Source: Streptomyces prunicolor NBRC 13075
GTDB lineage: Bacteria > Actinomycetota > Actinomycetes > Streptomycetales > Streptomycetaceae
DNA length: 64,000 nt
Assembly (NCBI RefSeq): GCF_000367365.1
Contig: NZ_BARF01000025.1
Span: forward strand, 310,001-374,000
Reading direction: 5' to 3'
The translations under genes were made by a program, and so were the position numbers. Positions 52,702 through 61,593 of the stretch are shown here, in pieces; position 1 is the first letter of the stretch, and each line of letters starts with the position of its first letter. The notes below the pieces were generated by a model. It was not told the origin of the DNA. It ran no database searches and saw nothing but the letters and a program-made list of their open reading frames with translations.

Positions 52702-54441
52702 GTGCGCGTGACCGATCATGTGGCGAACAACCTCCAATCGGGGAGCGGCAGTTCCGCTCCCTGGACCCGTCGCGGCTTCCTCCTCTCGGCAGCGGCCCTG
52801 GCCGCCGTACCCGTACTCCTGACGGCCGATCCCGCCGTCGCGTCGGCCGAGCTGCCCGGCTTCCCGGCCGACGTCGACCTCTACCGCTCGGCGTACCGGA
52901 ACTGGGTCGGCGAGATCACCGCCGACGGCATGTGGGCGTGCGCGCCGACCGACGCCGACCAGGTGGTGTCCGTCGTCAACTGGGCCTGGCAGCACGGCTG
53001 GCGGGTCCGCCCCCGCGGCTCCTCACACGGCTGGTCACCGCTGACGATCGAGTCCGGTACGACGTCCGACGCGCCGGTGCTGCTGGTCGACACCGCCCCG
53101 CACCTCACCGGCCTGACCCTGGACCCCGCCTCGGCCGTGCGGGCCGGCACCGGGATCACCCTGGAGGCCCTGCTCACCTTCCTGGAGGGCCACGGCCTCG
53201 GTCTCACCGCCTCCCCCGCACCCGGCGATCTGACGCTCGGCGGCGCCCTGGCCATCGACGCGCACGGCACGGCCGTACCGGCGCACGGCGAGGAGCGGAC
53301 CGCCGGGCACACCTTCGGGTCGCTCAGCAATCTGGTGCTGTCGCTGACGGCGGTGGTGTGGGACACGGAGACCGGCGCGTACGTGCTGCGGACCTATACC
53401 CGCGACGAGGCGGACTGCGCGGCGCTGCTCACGCATCTGGGGCGGGCACTGGTCACCGAGGTCGTACTGCGGGTCGGGGCCAACGCCAACCTGCGCTGCG
53501 TCAGCCGTACGGACATTCCGGCGACCGAGCTGTTCGGGGCCCCCGGCTCCGGCGGGCGGACCTTCGCGAGCTTCCTGGACGAGGCGGGGCGGGCCGAGGC
53601 GATCTGGTTCGCGTTCACCGAATTCCCCTGGCTGAAGGTGTGGAGCGTCGCACCGACCCGGCCGCTGACCTCGCGGCACGTCGCATCGCCGTACAACTAC
53701 CCGTTCTCCGACAACGTGCCGACACTGATCGCGGATCTCGTCGGGCGGATCCTGTCGGATGCTGCCTGGTATCTGGCGCCGGTGCTGGGCAACGCCCAAC
53801 TCGACGTCGCCGCACTGGGGTTGACGACAACACTGTCGGCGGACATCTGGGGTCCTTCGAAGAACACGCTGCTCTACATCAAGCCGACGACCCTGCGTGA
53901 GACCGCCAACGGCTACGCGGTGCTCACCTCGCGGGCCCAAGTGCAGCGCGTGGTCCACGAGTTCACGGACTTCTACCAGGAACGGCTCACCGCCTACGCG
54001 GCACTCGGCCGCTTCCCCGTCAACGGCACCGTCGAGATCCGGGTCACCGGCCTCGACCACCCCGCCGACACCGAACTCGCGGGCGCCCGCGCCCCGTTGC
54101 TGTCCGCGCTGCGCCCGAGCACCGAGCACCCGGAGTGGGACACGGCGGTCTGGCTGGACGTCCTGACCCTGCCCGGCACGCCGTACGCGGAGGAATTCCT
54201 GCGGGAGTTGGAGCAGTTCCTGTACCGCTCCTACGACGGCACCGATGCCCTGACCCGGGTCGAGTGGTCGAAGGGCTGGGCCTATACGGAGGAGGCCGCG
54301 TGGAGTGACGAGGAGGTGCTGGGCACGGCGATCCCGGGCTCGTTCGGGGAGTCGGTGTGGGGACAGGCGGCGGGGACCTTCGACCGGCTGGACCCGCACG
54401 GGGTGTTCGGGAACGCCTTCCTGGACCGGCTGTTCGGCTAG
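52702..54441 (+). CDS. Secreted FAD-linked oxidase, class II cholesterol-oxidase-like
   Basis: 579 residues from GTG 52702 (GTG 52708 is possible; no clear ribosome site, so perhaps leaderless). Tat signal TRRGFLLSAAALAAVP. PCMH-type FAD domain with RPRGSSHGWSPL; H109 matches the histidine that holds FAD covalently in class II cholesterol oxidases. GLGLTASPAPGDLTLGGALAIDAHGTAVP completes the flavin site, and the remaining part resembles the cholesterol oxidase substrate-binding domain. Known family reaction: oxygen-dependent oxidation of 3-beta-hydroxysterols with hydrogen peroxide release. Substrate is not proven here. Gene is 42 bases before squalene/phytoene synthase. Confidence 0.8.
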   Translation: MRVTDHVANNLQSGSGSSAPWTRRGFLLSAAALAAVPVLLTADPAVASAELPGFPADVDLYRSAYRNWVGEITADGMWACAPTDADQVVSVVNWAWQHGWRVRPRGSSHGWSPLTIESGTTSDAPVLLVDTAPHLTGLTLDPASAVRAGTGITLEALLTFLEGHGLGLTASPAPGDLTLGGALAIDAHGTAVPAHGEERTAGHTFGSLSNLVLSLTAVVWDTETGAYVLRTYTRDEADCAALLTHLGRALVTEVVLRVGANANLRCVSRTDIPATELFGAPGSGGRTFASFLDEAGRAEAIWFAFTEFPWLKVWSVAPTRPLTSRHVASPYNYPFSDNVPTLIADLVGRILSDAAWYLAPVLGNAQLDVAALGLTTTLSADIWGPSKNTLLYIKPTTLRETANGYAVLTSRAQVQRVVHEFTDFYQERLTAYAALGRFPVNGTVEIRVTGLDHPADTELAGARAPLLSALRPSTEHPEWDTAVWLDVLTLPGTPYAEEFLRELEQFLYRSYDGTDALTRVEWSKGWAYTEEAAWSDEEVLGTAIPGSFGESVWGQAAGTFDRLDPHGVFGNAFLDRLFG

Positions 54442-54483
54442 GGCTGGCTAGGCTGTCTCCGGGTCCTTGAGCTGGGGAGAGTT

Positions 54484-55407
54484 GTGAGCAGTTGGTCCAC
54501 CGCACTGACGAAGGCGGGCATCACCGATCCGCGACTGCGGCGCGCCTACGATGCCCAGCGCGGGATCGTCCGCAAGTACGCGCCGCACGAGTACGTGGCG
54601 GTACGGCTGTTGCTGCCGGCGGAGCTGCATCCACCGGTCGTCGCCGCGGTGGCCTACATGCACGCGACCGACGAACTGATCGACACCGGTGACGTGGACG
54701 CGCGTACGGCGGCCCTCGCCTCCTGGGACGCCGAGACCACGGCGGCCCTGGAGAGCGGCGAACCGCCCGTCCAGGACACTCTGTTGACGCTCTGGGACAC
54801 CGCGCGTCGTCGCCCGCACATGGCCGCCCGGGTGCGCGCCTTCCTCGACGGCGCTCCCGTCGAGGCGAGTTGGACCGGCTTCGAGACGGAGGCCGACTTC
54901 CAGGCGTACGTGGACGGTTACTCGCTGCCCGGCCTGTTGCTGACCGCGTCGCTGCTCGCACCGGCCGACCCCGACGCGTACGAGTCGTACGTCAAGGGCT
55001 GCCGGGATCTGATCGAGGGCTGGCAGCGCAGTGACTTCCTCGCCGACCTCTGCGAGGACGCCGACAACGACCGCATCGGTATCCCACGGGACGAACTCGC
55101 CCGGCACGGACTGAAGTTCGAGGACCTGCGCAGCAAGTCACCGGCGTGCGTACCGGCGTTGGACCACGTGGTCCGGGCACAGGCCGACCTCGCGGAGACC
55201 ACGCTCGCCGGCTGCCGTACGCTTCCCGCTCTCGTCGCGGCGGAACACCGGCCGTTCCTCGACGCGTTGATCGCCGTCCAGGAACTGCGGCTCGGCGCGG
55301 TGCGACGCGAAGGGGGCCGGGTTCTGCTGCACGACACGGGTCCCGCGACGTTGGCCACGCTGCGGGTCCTGGCCCGGCAGTACCGCAAGGCGCGCCGCTA
55401 CGCCTAG
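54484..55407 (+). CDS. Squalene/phytoene synthase-family protein
   Basis: 307 residues from GTG 54484 (GGGGAGAGTT upstream). First aspartate-rich motif DELID at 63-67 in YMHATDELIDTGD and second in SDFLADLCEDADNDRIGIP; RAYDAQRGIVRKYAPHEYVAVRLLLP is the usual opening. Family makes squalene, phytoene or diapolycopene-type products from two prenyl diphosphates. The conserved pattern is weaker than in carotenoid enzymes, so exact product is open. Stop codon overlaps the convergent TetR stop in CTAG. Close spacing suggests cotranscription with the oxidase. Confidence 0.8.
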   Translation: MSSWSTALTKAGITDPRLRRAYDAQRGIVRKYAPHEYVAVRLLLPAELHPPVVAAVAYMHATDELIDTGDVDARTAALASWDAETTAALESGEPPVQDTLLTLWDTARRRPHMAARVRAFLDGAPVEASWTGFETEADFQAYVDGYSLPGLLLTASLLAPADPDAYESYVKGCRDLIEGWQRSDFLADLCEDADNDRIGIPRDELARHGLKFEDLRSKSPACVPALDHVVRAQADLAETTLAGCRTLPALVAAEHRPFLDALIAVQELRLGAVRREGGRVLLHDTGPATLATLRVLARQYRKARRYA

Positions 55408-56003
55408 GGCGTCAACTGGGCCTGCACAGTGGGTCCGTAGCGGTCCACGATGGTGTCGACCGCGGTCGCTCGCAGTTCGGTGCCGCGGGCGATGCCGTAC
55501 ATGACGCCGAGGCCGAGGAGGGTCGCCACGGCGAGTTCGGCGCGCAGGCCGGCGTCGGGACCGGGGAGGCGGGCGGCGAGGCGGTCGACCACGTGGGCGC
55601 GGAAGTTGACGCGCAGGATGTCGCCGTGGTCGCCCTGGAGGGGCGCGAACGCGATCCGCAGCAGCGGGTCGGCGCCCCGCTCGCGCTGGCTGACCAGGAC
55701 GTGCCGGACCATGTGGCGGCCGAGTCCGTCGAGCGGGGCGTCGAGGAGGTCCTCGGCGTCGGTCTCGAAGGACATGACGCGGGCGAAGAGGGCGTCCTTG
55801 TTGCCGAAGTACTTGAGGATCAACGGCGCGCTGACACCGGCGCGTTCGGCGACGGCCTTGAGGGTGATGTCGGCGTGCGCGTTCCGCGCGAGGAGATAGC
55901 GGGCGGCCCTGAGGATGGCCGCCTTGGTCGCCTCGGCGTCCCGGCGTGCGGGCGGGGACGCGGTGGGTGGCGTGGTGGGTGGAGTGGTGCTCACGGCACT
56001 CAT
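55404..56003 (-). CDS. TetR-family regulator of the MFS transporter
   Basis: 199 residues; ATG 56001-56003 overlaps the MFS stop (ATGA). RDAEATKAAILRAARYLLARN then ITLKAVAERAGVSAPLILKYFGNKDALFARV form the HTH. The rest is a TetR_C pocket. Encoded second in the operon, under promoter elements at 57521-57562, so a negative feedback loop is likely. Confidence 0.88.
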   Translation of the reverse strand: MSAVSTTPPTTPPTASPPARRDAEATKAAILRAARYLLARNAHADITLKAVAERAGVSAPLILKYFGNKDALFARVMSFETDAEDLLDAPLDGLGRHMVRHVLVSQRERGADPLLRIAFAPLQGDHGDILRVNFRAHVVDRLAARLPGPDAGLRAELAVATLLGLGVMYGIARGTELRATAVDTIVDRYGPTVQAQLTP

Positions 56004-57493
56004 GCTCCCTCCAGCGCCTCGTCCCGCGCGCCCTCCGTACGGTCCCCGGCGCGCCGAGTGTCGTCCGGAGCGGGGTCGCCCGGGATGGTCAGTGCCGCCG
56101 CGCTGGCCACCAGGGCGATCACGCCCGCGATGCCGAACGCCATCAGGTAACCGTGCAGCGTGGGCAGCGGGAGCCCGCCGACCAGGCTGGTGTGGTGCAC
56201 CAGCACGGCGGCCACCACGGCGCTGGAGACGGCCTGGCCGATGGTGCGCATCAGGACGTTGACGCCGTTCGCGGACGCGGTCTGGCCGGCCGGGACGGCG
56301 CGCAGGATGAGCGTGGGCAGCGCCGAGTAGGCGAAGGTGGTGCCGCTGGCCACGATCGTCGCGCCCAGGATGATCGTCCACAGGTCACGGCTGTCGGCGA
56401 TGCGCACCACATAGCCGAGCGCGATGATCACGGCGCCGAGGGCGAGCGTGATGCGCGGGCCGCGGGCCGCCGAGATGCGGGCGGAGACGGGTGAGAGCAG
56501 CAGCATGGTGATGCCGCCGGGCAGCAGGCACAGCCCGGTCTGGACGATGGACAGCCCGAGCCCGTACCCGGTCGCCTTGGGTGCCTGCACCAGTTGGGCG
56601 GTGACGAGGGAGTTGGCGTAGAACGCGAAGCCGGTCAGCAGGGCCGCCACATGGGACAGACCCACCCGGGGCCGGGACACCAACCGCAGGTCCACCAGCG
56701 GGAGTTCGGTACGCAGCTGCTGCCACCACCACAGGCCGAACACGACGACCGTGGCGAGGAACAGCCCCAGGATCCGCGGACTCCCCCATCCCCACTGACC
56801 GCCCTGCGACACCCCGAGCAGCAGACACACCAGTCCTACGGCCAGTCCCAGCGCGCCGAGCACGTCGAAGCGGCCCGGCTCCCGGACGGGCGACTCGCGC
56901 ACCGCCCACCAGATCCCCCACACACCGATCGCGCCGAGCGCGCTGGTCGCCCAGAACATGACGTGCCAGTTGGCGTACTGCACGATCAGCGCCGCGAGCG
57001 GCAGTCCGAGCGCGGCGCCGATACCGACCGTGGAGCTCATGAACGCCACGGCGCTGCCCCGGCGCTCCGGGGGCAGTTCGTCGCGCAGGATGCTGATCGA
57101 CAGGGGTACGACGGCTGCGGCGGCGCCTTGCAGGGCGCGGGCGAAGATCAGGACGCGGATGTCGGAGGACAGGGCGCACATGACCGAGCCGACGGTCATC
57201 AGGCTCAGGGCGCCGGTCAGGACCCGCCGCTTGCCGTACATGTCGCCGGCCCGGCCGAGCACGGGGGTGAGGACCGCGCCGGAGAGCAGGGTCGCGGTGA
57301 CCATCCAGGACACCGCGCCCGGGGAGGAGTGCGTCAGCCGGGGCAGGGACGGCAGCAGCGGGACGACCACGGTCTGCATGACCGCCATGAGGATCCCGCC
57401 GAACGCCAGCACCGGAACGGTGAACCGGTCCCGCAAGGGGCTCCGCCCGGCGAGGCTGCCGGACGGGTCGGGTATCGGGACGGGCTGGCCCAT
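56000..57493 (-). CDS. MFS drug/proton antiporter (DHA2-like, 14 TM)
   Basis: 497 residues from ATG 57491-57493, seven bases after GGAG; the earlier ATG at 57509-57511 has an anti-consensus CACCTCC upstream. About 13-14 helices are seen. Motif A-like GRAGDMYGKRRVLTGALSL, FARALQGAAAAVVPLSISIL and LALPLAALI-type helices are those of EmrB/QacA exporters. Role: proton-driven efflux of drugs or metabolites across the membrane. Coexpressed with downstream TetR and controlled by two palindromes upstream. Confidence 0.92.
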   Translation of the reverse strand: MGQPVPIPDPSGSLAGRSPLRDRFTVPVLAFGGILMAVMQTVVVPLLPSLPRLTHSSPGAVSWMVTATLLSGAVLTPVLGRAGDMYGKRRVLTGALSLMTVGSVMCALSSDIRVLIFARALQGAAAAVVPLSISILRDELPPERRGSAVAFMSSTVGIGAALGLPLAALIVQYANWHVMFWATSALGAIGVWGIWWAVRESPVREPGRFDVLGALGLAVGLVCLLLGVSQGGQWGWGSPRILGLFLATVVVFGLWWWQQLRTELPLVDLRLVSRPRVGLSHVAALLTGFAFYANSLVTAQLVQAPKATGYGLGLSIVQTGLCLLPGGITMLLLSPVSARISAARGPRITLALGAVIIALGYVVRIADSRDLWTIILGATIVASGTTFAYSALPTLILRAVPAGQTASANGVNVLMRTIGQAVSSAVVAAVLVHHTSLVGGLPLPTLHGYLMAFGIAGVIALVASAAALTIPGDPAPDDTRRAGDRTEGARDEALEGA

Positions 57494-57520
57494 GGGCACT
57501 CCAGCTGGCATGAAAAAGGA

Positions 57521-57562
57521 GGTGAATGACTATTCACCCTAACTGGTGAATAGTCATTCACC
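57521..57562 (-). promoter_or_regulatory. Twin TetR operators upstream of the MFS gene
   Basis: GGTGAAT-GACT-ATTCACC (57521-57538) and its inverse GGTGAAT-AGTC-ATTCACC (57545-57562), 24 bp centre to centre. Each is a perfect palindrome in its arms and together they mirror each other. They lie 28 bases before the MFS start. A TetR dimer at each site is the expected arrangement. Confidence 0.85.
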
Positions 57563-57611
57563 CAACCTTCCCAGGCCGCTCGCGGAAGCCGAACCGCTCC
57601 CGGAGGGTGCC

Positions 57612-58823
57612 CTACTTGCGGGAGGCGAGCGCCCGCGCGTGCACGGTCCGCGCGACCTTGGGGCCGAGCCACCGCTTGAACCGGCGCAGCGCCTCCAGCC
57701 GTCCGGCCGCCTTGTCGAGGCCGTAGTACACCTGCGGCGGGACGTACGGCAGCAGGGGCGAGTGGCGCTGGCCGAGCAGGGCGAACATGCGGTGCGGGGG
57801 CAGGTGGATGTAGCGCTGCAGGTTCTCGTACCACTGGGCGCTGTAGCGGGCCGCGCTCTGGATGGACAACAGGGCGGACCTACGCCGCTGTTCGTAGGCG
57901 GCGAGGGCCTGCGGCAGTTCGGTGTGCTCGCGCAGGGCGTCCGCGAGCGCGATGGCGTCCTCCAGGGCGAGGGTGGTGCCGGCGCCGATGGAGTAGTGGG
58001 TGGTGTGGGCGGCGTCGCCGAGCAGGACGAGGTTGTCGCGGTGCCAGGTGCGGTTGGTGAGAGTGCGGAAGTTGAGCCACTGGGCGCTGCCGTCGGCGGA
58101 GGCGCGGCCGATCAGTGAGTGGCCGTCGAGGAGGTCGGCGAAGAGCTTCTCCAGCAGGGCGAGTCCGTCGGCCTCGGCCGCGGTGTCGAGGCCGAGCCCG
58201 GTCCAGGTCTCGGGTGCGCACTCGATGACACAGGTGCTGCCCTCGGGGCCGAACGCGTAGCCGTAGCACCAGATCCAGCCGTGGTCGGTCTCCACGAAGG
58301 CGAAGGTGAAGGAGCCGAAGACCTTGCTGGTGCCGAGCCAGATGTACTGGTTGAGGCCGGGCTTGAGTTCGGCGCCGAAGTGGTCGGCGTGCCGGGTGCG
58401 CAGCGCGCTGTTGACGCCGTCGGCGGCCACGATCAGATCGGCGTCGGGGAGGTCGTCGGCAGTCACCTCGCACTCAAACTCCAGCCGTACGCCCAGAGTT
58501 CGGGCCCGTTCGGCGAGGATCTTGAGGAGTCGGTGGCGGCCGATGCCGTGGCCCTCGTCCCCGGGTTGAGTGGTCGTCAGGTCCCGGATGCGGGCGACGC
58601 CGTCGCTCCAGCGCACCGAGTGCTCGTCGACGGCCTGCGCGGACTCCGGGTCGTACTCCCGGAGTTGGTCGAGCAGACCACGCCAGTACGTCACGCCCCA
58701 GCCGTAGGTCGAGCCCTCGGCGTTGCGCTCGTAGACGGTGATGTCGTGGGACGGGTCCTGACGCTTCAGCAGGATCGAGAGATACAGACCGGCGGGCCCG
58801 CCTCCGACACAGGCGACCTTCAC
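57612..58823 (-). CDS. FAD-dependent aromatic monooxygenase-like protein
   Basis: 403 residues from GTG 58821-58823, eight bases after AGGGG; a GTG at 58829 abuts the site. KVACVGGGPAGLYLSILLKRQ is the FAD Rossmann fold, then ITVYERNAEGSTYGWGVTYW, LIVAADGVNSALRTRH and LVLLGDAAHTTHYSIGAGTTLALEDAIALADAL. Best resembles the flavin domain of salicyloyl-CoA 5-hydroxylase/2-aminobenzoyl-CoA monooxygenase proteins. Likely hydroxylates an aromatic or acyl-CoA substrate; not certain. Upstream lies the RNase HI terminator. Confidence 0.85.
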   Translation of the reverse strand: MKVACVGGGPAGLYLSILLKRQDPSHDITVYERNAEGSTYGWGVTYWRGLLDQLREYDPESAQAVDEHSVRWSDGVARIRDLTTTQPGDEGHGIGRHRLLKILAERARTLGVRLEFECEVTADDLPDADLIVAADGVNSALRTRHADHFGAELKPGLNQYIWLGTSKVFGSFTFAFVETDHGWIWCYGYAFGPEGSTCVIECAPETWTGLGLDTAAEADGLALLEKLFADLLDGHSLIGRASADGSAQWLNFRTLTNRTWHRDNLVLLGDAAHTTHYSIGAGTTLALEDAIALADALREHTELPQALAAYEQRRRSALLSIQSAARYSAQWYENLQRYIHLPPHRMFALLGQRHSPLLPYVPPQVYYGLDKAAGRLEALRRFKRWLGPKVARTVHARALASRK

Positions 58824-58894
58824 GCGCACACCCCTGGGGATTACTCAAAGTGGTCAAGTGGAACCGCAGAGTAGCAGGCTGGAGACACAAGAAA

Positions 58895-58930
58895 GTCCCA
58901 TCGGCCTCGGGACTCGAAGGCCGATGGGAC
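58895..58930 (-). terminator. Terminator of RNase HI
   Basis: GTCCCATCGGCCT (58895-58907) pairs perfectly with AGGCCGATGGGAC (58918-58930), loop ten bases. On the minus strand it is followed by TTCTTGTG. It lies 20 bases after the RNase HI stop. Confidence 0.85.
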
Positions 58931-58950
58931 GCGTCGGGCAGGCGAGAGGC

Positions 58951-59634
58951 TTACGCCTCGGCCGTGGCGCACTCCGGGTGGCCCCAGCCCTTGGGGTTCT
59001 TGGTGATGGGCTCGCCGGCCGCGTAGGCGCGACCGCACAGGCAGCGGCCGGGGAACTTGGCCTTGATGGTGCGGGAGGCCGAACTCGTGCTCTTCCGGGG
59101 CGACTTGGCGCCACCCGCGCGGGCGGGCTTCTTCGGGGTGTCGGGCGAGGGGGGCGGTTCCGGGGAGCCGAGGTCGCTGCCCGCGGGTTCCTGGACGATG
59201 GCCGCCTGGCTGGCCGCGCGGTCGGCGAAGTCGTTCAGCGGGTCGCCGTCGACCTGGTGGGCGGGGACGTAACGGAACTCGACCGAGCGGCCGCCGAGGA
59301 GTTCGTCGATACGGACGACCAACTCCTGGTTGGCGACCGGCTTTCCGCCCGACGTCTTCCAGCCGTTGCGCTTCCAGCCCGGCAGCCAGGTGGTGACCGC
59401 CTTCATGGCGTACTGCGAGTCCATCCGGATCTCCAGCGGTACGTCCGGTGCGATCGCCGTCAACAGGCGCTCCAGCGCGGTGAGTTCGGCGACGTTGTTG
59501 GTGGCCTTGCCGAGCGGTCCCGCCTCCCAGCGGGCCGGGCTCTCCTTGTCGTCCGAGACGACCCACGCCCAGGCGGCCGGCCCGGGATTCCCTTTCGAAG
59601 CCCCGTCGCACGCGGCCACCACACGTTCACGCAT
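58951..59634 (-). CDS. rnhA: Ribonuclease HI with C-terminal cysteine-rich extension
   Basis: 227 residues from ATG 59632-59634 (an ATG at 59644-59646 is possible). Catalytic residues: D10 in AACDGASKGNPGP, E50 in NNVAELTAL, D72 in IRMDSQYA, H126 and D138 in YVPAHQVDGDPLNDFADRA. Residues 1-145 are the RNase H core, which cleaves RNA in RNA-DNA hybrids. A Pro/Ser/Lys linker leads to a C-terminal knuckle (RCLCGRAYAAGEPITKNPKGWGHPECA, in parts: RCLCGRAY, GHPECA), probably a small zinc or nucleic-acid-binding patch. Family usually ends near residue 155. Confidence 0.93.
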   Translation of the reverse strand: MRERVVAACDGASKGNPGPAAWAWVVSDDKESPARWEAGPLGKATNNVAELTALERLLTAIAPDVPLEIRMDSQYAMKAVTTWLPGWKRNGWKTSGGKPVANQELVVRIDELLGGRSVEFRYVPAHQVDGDPLNDFADRAASQAAIVQEPAGSDLGSPEPPPSPDTPKKPARAGGAKSPRKSTSSASRTIKAKFPGRCLCGRAYAAGEPITKNPKGWGHPECATAEA

Positions 59635-59807
59635 GCGCCCGATCATGCCATGACCGCGCGACGGGCTCCGCGACACCCCGGGCGAGCTCCCGCCCGGCGA
59701 GCAGGGCAGGGCTCCATCGGTCACCTCTTCTCCCTGGACCGGGAGAACGCGGCCCGGCCGTGGACCGTATCCGAAGATCTCCTCCGCCGGCCCTCTACGC
59801 TGCGCGC

Positions 59808-61022
59808 ATGACCACGCGACAAGAGCAATGGGCCCGGGTGCGCCGCCACTTGTGGCGACCGCCACGTCCCCATGGGGAGCAGCCGCGCGAGCGCGTGGTC
59901 GGGCCGCTGGAACTCTTCTACGACCTCGTTGTGGTCGTGCTGGTCGCGCAGGCCGCCCACCATCTGTCCGGGGAGCTCGACTGGCACGGACTGGGCCTGT
60001 TCGCCGCGGTGTTCGCGCTGGTGTGGATCGCCTGGTTCAACGGCAGCCTGCACCACGAACTGCACGGGCACGAGGATGCCCGCGGCCGGAGCATGTTCCT
60101 GCTGCAGATCCTCGTGCTCGTCCCGCTGGGCGCGTTCATCCCCGAGGCGGGCGCCGAGCGCGGAACCGCGTTCGCCGTGGACGCGGGGGTGCTGTTCGCG
60201 GTCCTGGCGCTGTTGTGGCTGCTCGCCTCGCGCAGTGACACCCCCGAGTTCCGGCGCCCCAGCGTGCTGTACGTGGCGGGGACCGCCGCCTGTGCGGTCG
60301 TGCTGGCCGCGAGCGCGGCGCTGCCCGCCGACGCCCGCGTGCTGACCTGGGGTGTGCTGGCCGTCGGCTACCTGGCGGGGTTCGTGTTCGTCATCGCCCG
60401 AGCCATTCCGGAAGAGGTGGTGGCGCTCAGCGTGACCGCCGCGCTCACCGAACGGTTCGGGCTGTTCATCATCATCGTGCTCGGCGAGAACGTGACCGGA
60501 GTGGTCGACGGACTGGCCCACGAGCCGACCAACGCGCTCACCCTCGCCGTCGGGCTCGTCGCCGTGGTCGTCGGATTCGGCGCGTGGTGGACCTACTTCG
60601 ACTTCGCGGGACACCGGCTGCCGAGGCCCACGCGCGCGTGTGCCCTGCGGTGGATGATGGTCCATCTGCCGATCACGGCCGCGGTGGCCGCCATGGGCGC
60701 CGCGATGGTCGGCCTCGTCGAGCACGCCCACGACAGCCGGACCCCTGCCGCCACGGCCTGGGTGCTCTGCGGGGGCGCGGCCGTCGTACTCTGCGCGACG
60801 ATGGTGCTCGCGGCATCCCTGCGCCACTGGAACGAGAACCTCGGGCTCTACCGCCCCCTGGCCCGCACCTGTGTCGCCATGGCCCTCCTCTGCGTGGGCG
60901 TCGGCGCCCTGCGCCCGGCTCCCCTCGTCCTCGGCCTGGCCCTCGTCCTGCTCTTCGGCATCCCCTGGGGAGTCGCCGTGGCCAACCGCGTGGCCAACTA
61001 CCAGGAAGAACCGGCCACATGA
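59808..61022 (+). CDS. Low temperature requirement A (LtrA)-family membrane protein
   Basis: 404 residues from ATG 59808. GPLELFYDLVVVVLVAQAAHHL opens the LtrA domain; about ten to eleven helices follow, with WIAWFNGSLHHEL, ERFGLFIIIVLGEN and GFGAWWTYFDFAG as conserved blocks. LtrA is poorly characterised; it was named for growth at low temperature in Listeria. Length usual. Divergent from RNase HI, convergent with the SnoaL-like gene. Confidence 0.92.
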   Translation: MTTRQEQWARVRRHLWRPPRPHGEQPRERVVGPLELFYDLVVVVLVAQAAHHLSGELDWHGLGLFAAVFALVWIAWFNGSLHHELHGHEDARGRSMFLLQILVLVPLGAFIPEAGAERGTAFAVDAGVLFAVLALLWLLASRSDTPEFRRPSVLYVAGTAACAVVLAASAALPADARVLTWGVLAVGYLAGFVFVIARAIPEEVVALSVTAALTERFGLFIIIVLGENVTGVVDGLAHEPTNALTLAVGLVAVVVGFGAWWTYFDFAGHRLPRPTRACALRWMMVHLPITAAVAAMGAAMVGLVEHAHDSRTPAATAWVLCGGAAVVLCATMVLAASLRHWNENLGLYRPLARTCVAMALLCVGVGALRPAPLVLGLALVLLFGIPWGVAVANRVANYQEEPAT

Positions 61023-61035
61023 CCGCACACCGGCG

Positions 61036-61506
61036 TCAGGGCGTCGAGGGCCGCGTCTCGGTCCAGTCGACCATCAGCCGGCGTTCGGCGAAGTACCAGT
61101 CGCCGTCGCGCTTGGTGAATTCGTCGAGGTAGCGGATGGAGGCGATCATCAGCGTGCGCTGCCCGGATTCGTCGACCCCGATGTGATGGGCCAGGCAGTA
61201 GCTCTCGCCGGTCGCCCGGTCGTCGCCGTCCATGGAAATGGTGCTCTGGCCGTTGAAGTGGGTGGTGGCCCGGTAGACGTTGAGGTTGTCGAACACCGGG
61301 GCCAGGGACTCGCGCCCGTGCAGGGTCTGTGTCGGCTCGGCGGCGGTGGCGTCCATGAACACCAGGAAGCGGGTGTCCTCGGTGAACAGGCTCATCTGGC
61401 CCTTGGCGTCCCGCCGGTCCGCGCAGTGCGCGTAGGCGTCGATCAGCTCGCGGATGGCGAGTCGGTCGGCGGCTTCCCGGGGTGAGATCTCGGTGTGCGA
61501 GGCCAT
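61036..61506 (-). CDS. SnoaL-like (NTF2-fold) protein
   Basis: 156 residues from ATG 61504-61506 (GGGA upstream). REAADRLAIRELIDAYAHCADRRDAKGQMSLFTEDTRFLVFM matches the SnoaL_4 opening (quoted in parts: LAIRELIDAYAHCADRRD). DGDWYFAERRLMVDWTETR is the last strand pair. Small cyclase/dehydratase-type fold with unknown substrate. Divergent from a TetR gene over a TTGACA...TACAA element, so probably its target. Confidence 0.82.
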   Translation of the reverse strand: MASHTEISPREAADRLAIRELIDAYAHCADRRDAKGQMSLFTEDTRFLVFMDATAAEPTQTLHGRESLAPVFDNLNVYRATTHFNGQSTISMDGDDRATGESYCLAHHIGVDESGQRTLMIASIRYLDEFTKRDGDWYFAERRLMVDWTETRPSTP

Positions 61507-61529
61507 GGCTTTCCCTTTCGCCGCACTAT

Positions 61530-61546
61530 TTGACACATGTATACAA
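61530..61546. promoter_or_regulatory. Operator/promoter element between SnoaL-like and TetR genes
   Basis: TTGACACATGTATACAA is an imperfect palindrome; the left half doubles as a -35-like TTGACA and it includes TGTATACA (61539-61545 region). It lies between the divergent starts, so is the likely TetR site. Confidence 0.55.
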
Positions 61547-61593
61547 TCACTCGCCATGGCAGGGTGCAACGACAACCCCAGGAGGGCGGAGCC

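Noticed and set aside
52440..53900. Long plus-strand frame running through the aldo/keto reductase into the oxidase region
   Set aside because: It is antisense to the reductase and out of frame with the oxidase, with repetitive Arg/Gly composition; both real genes have complete active-site motifs.
57526..57549. Seven-codon open frame after AAAAAGGAGG on the plus strand near the MFS operators
   Set aside because: It lies inside the twin palindromes and the apparent ribosome site is probably coincidental, since the genes here are on the other strand.
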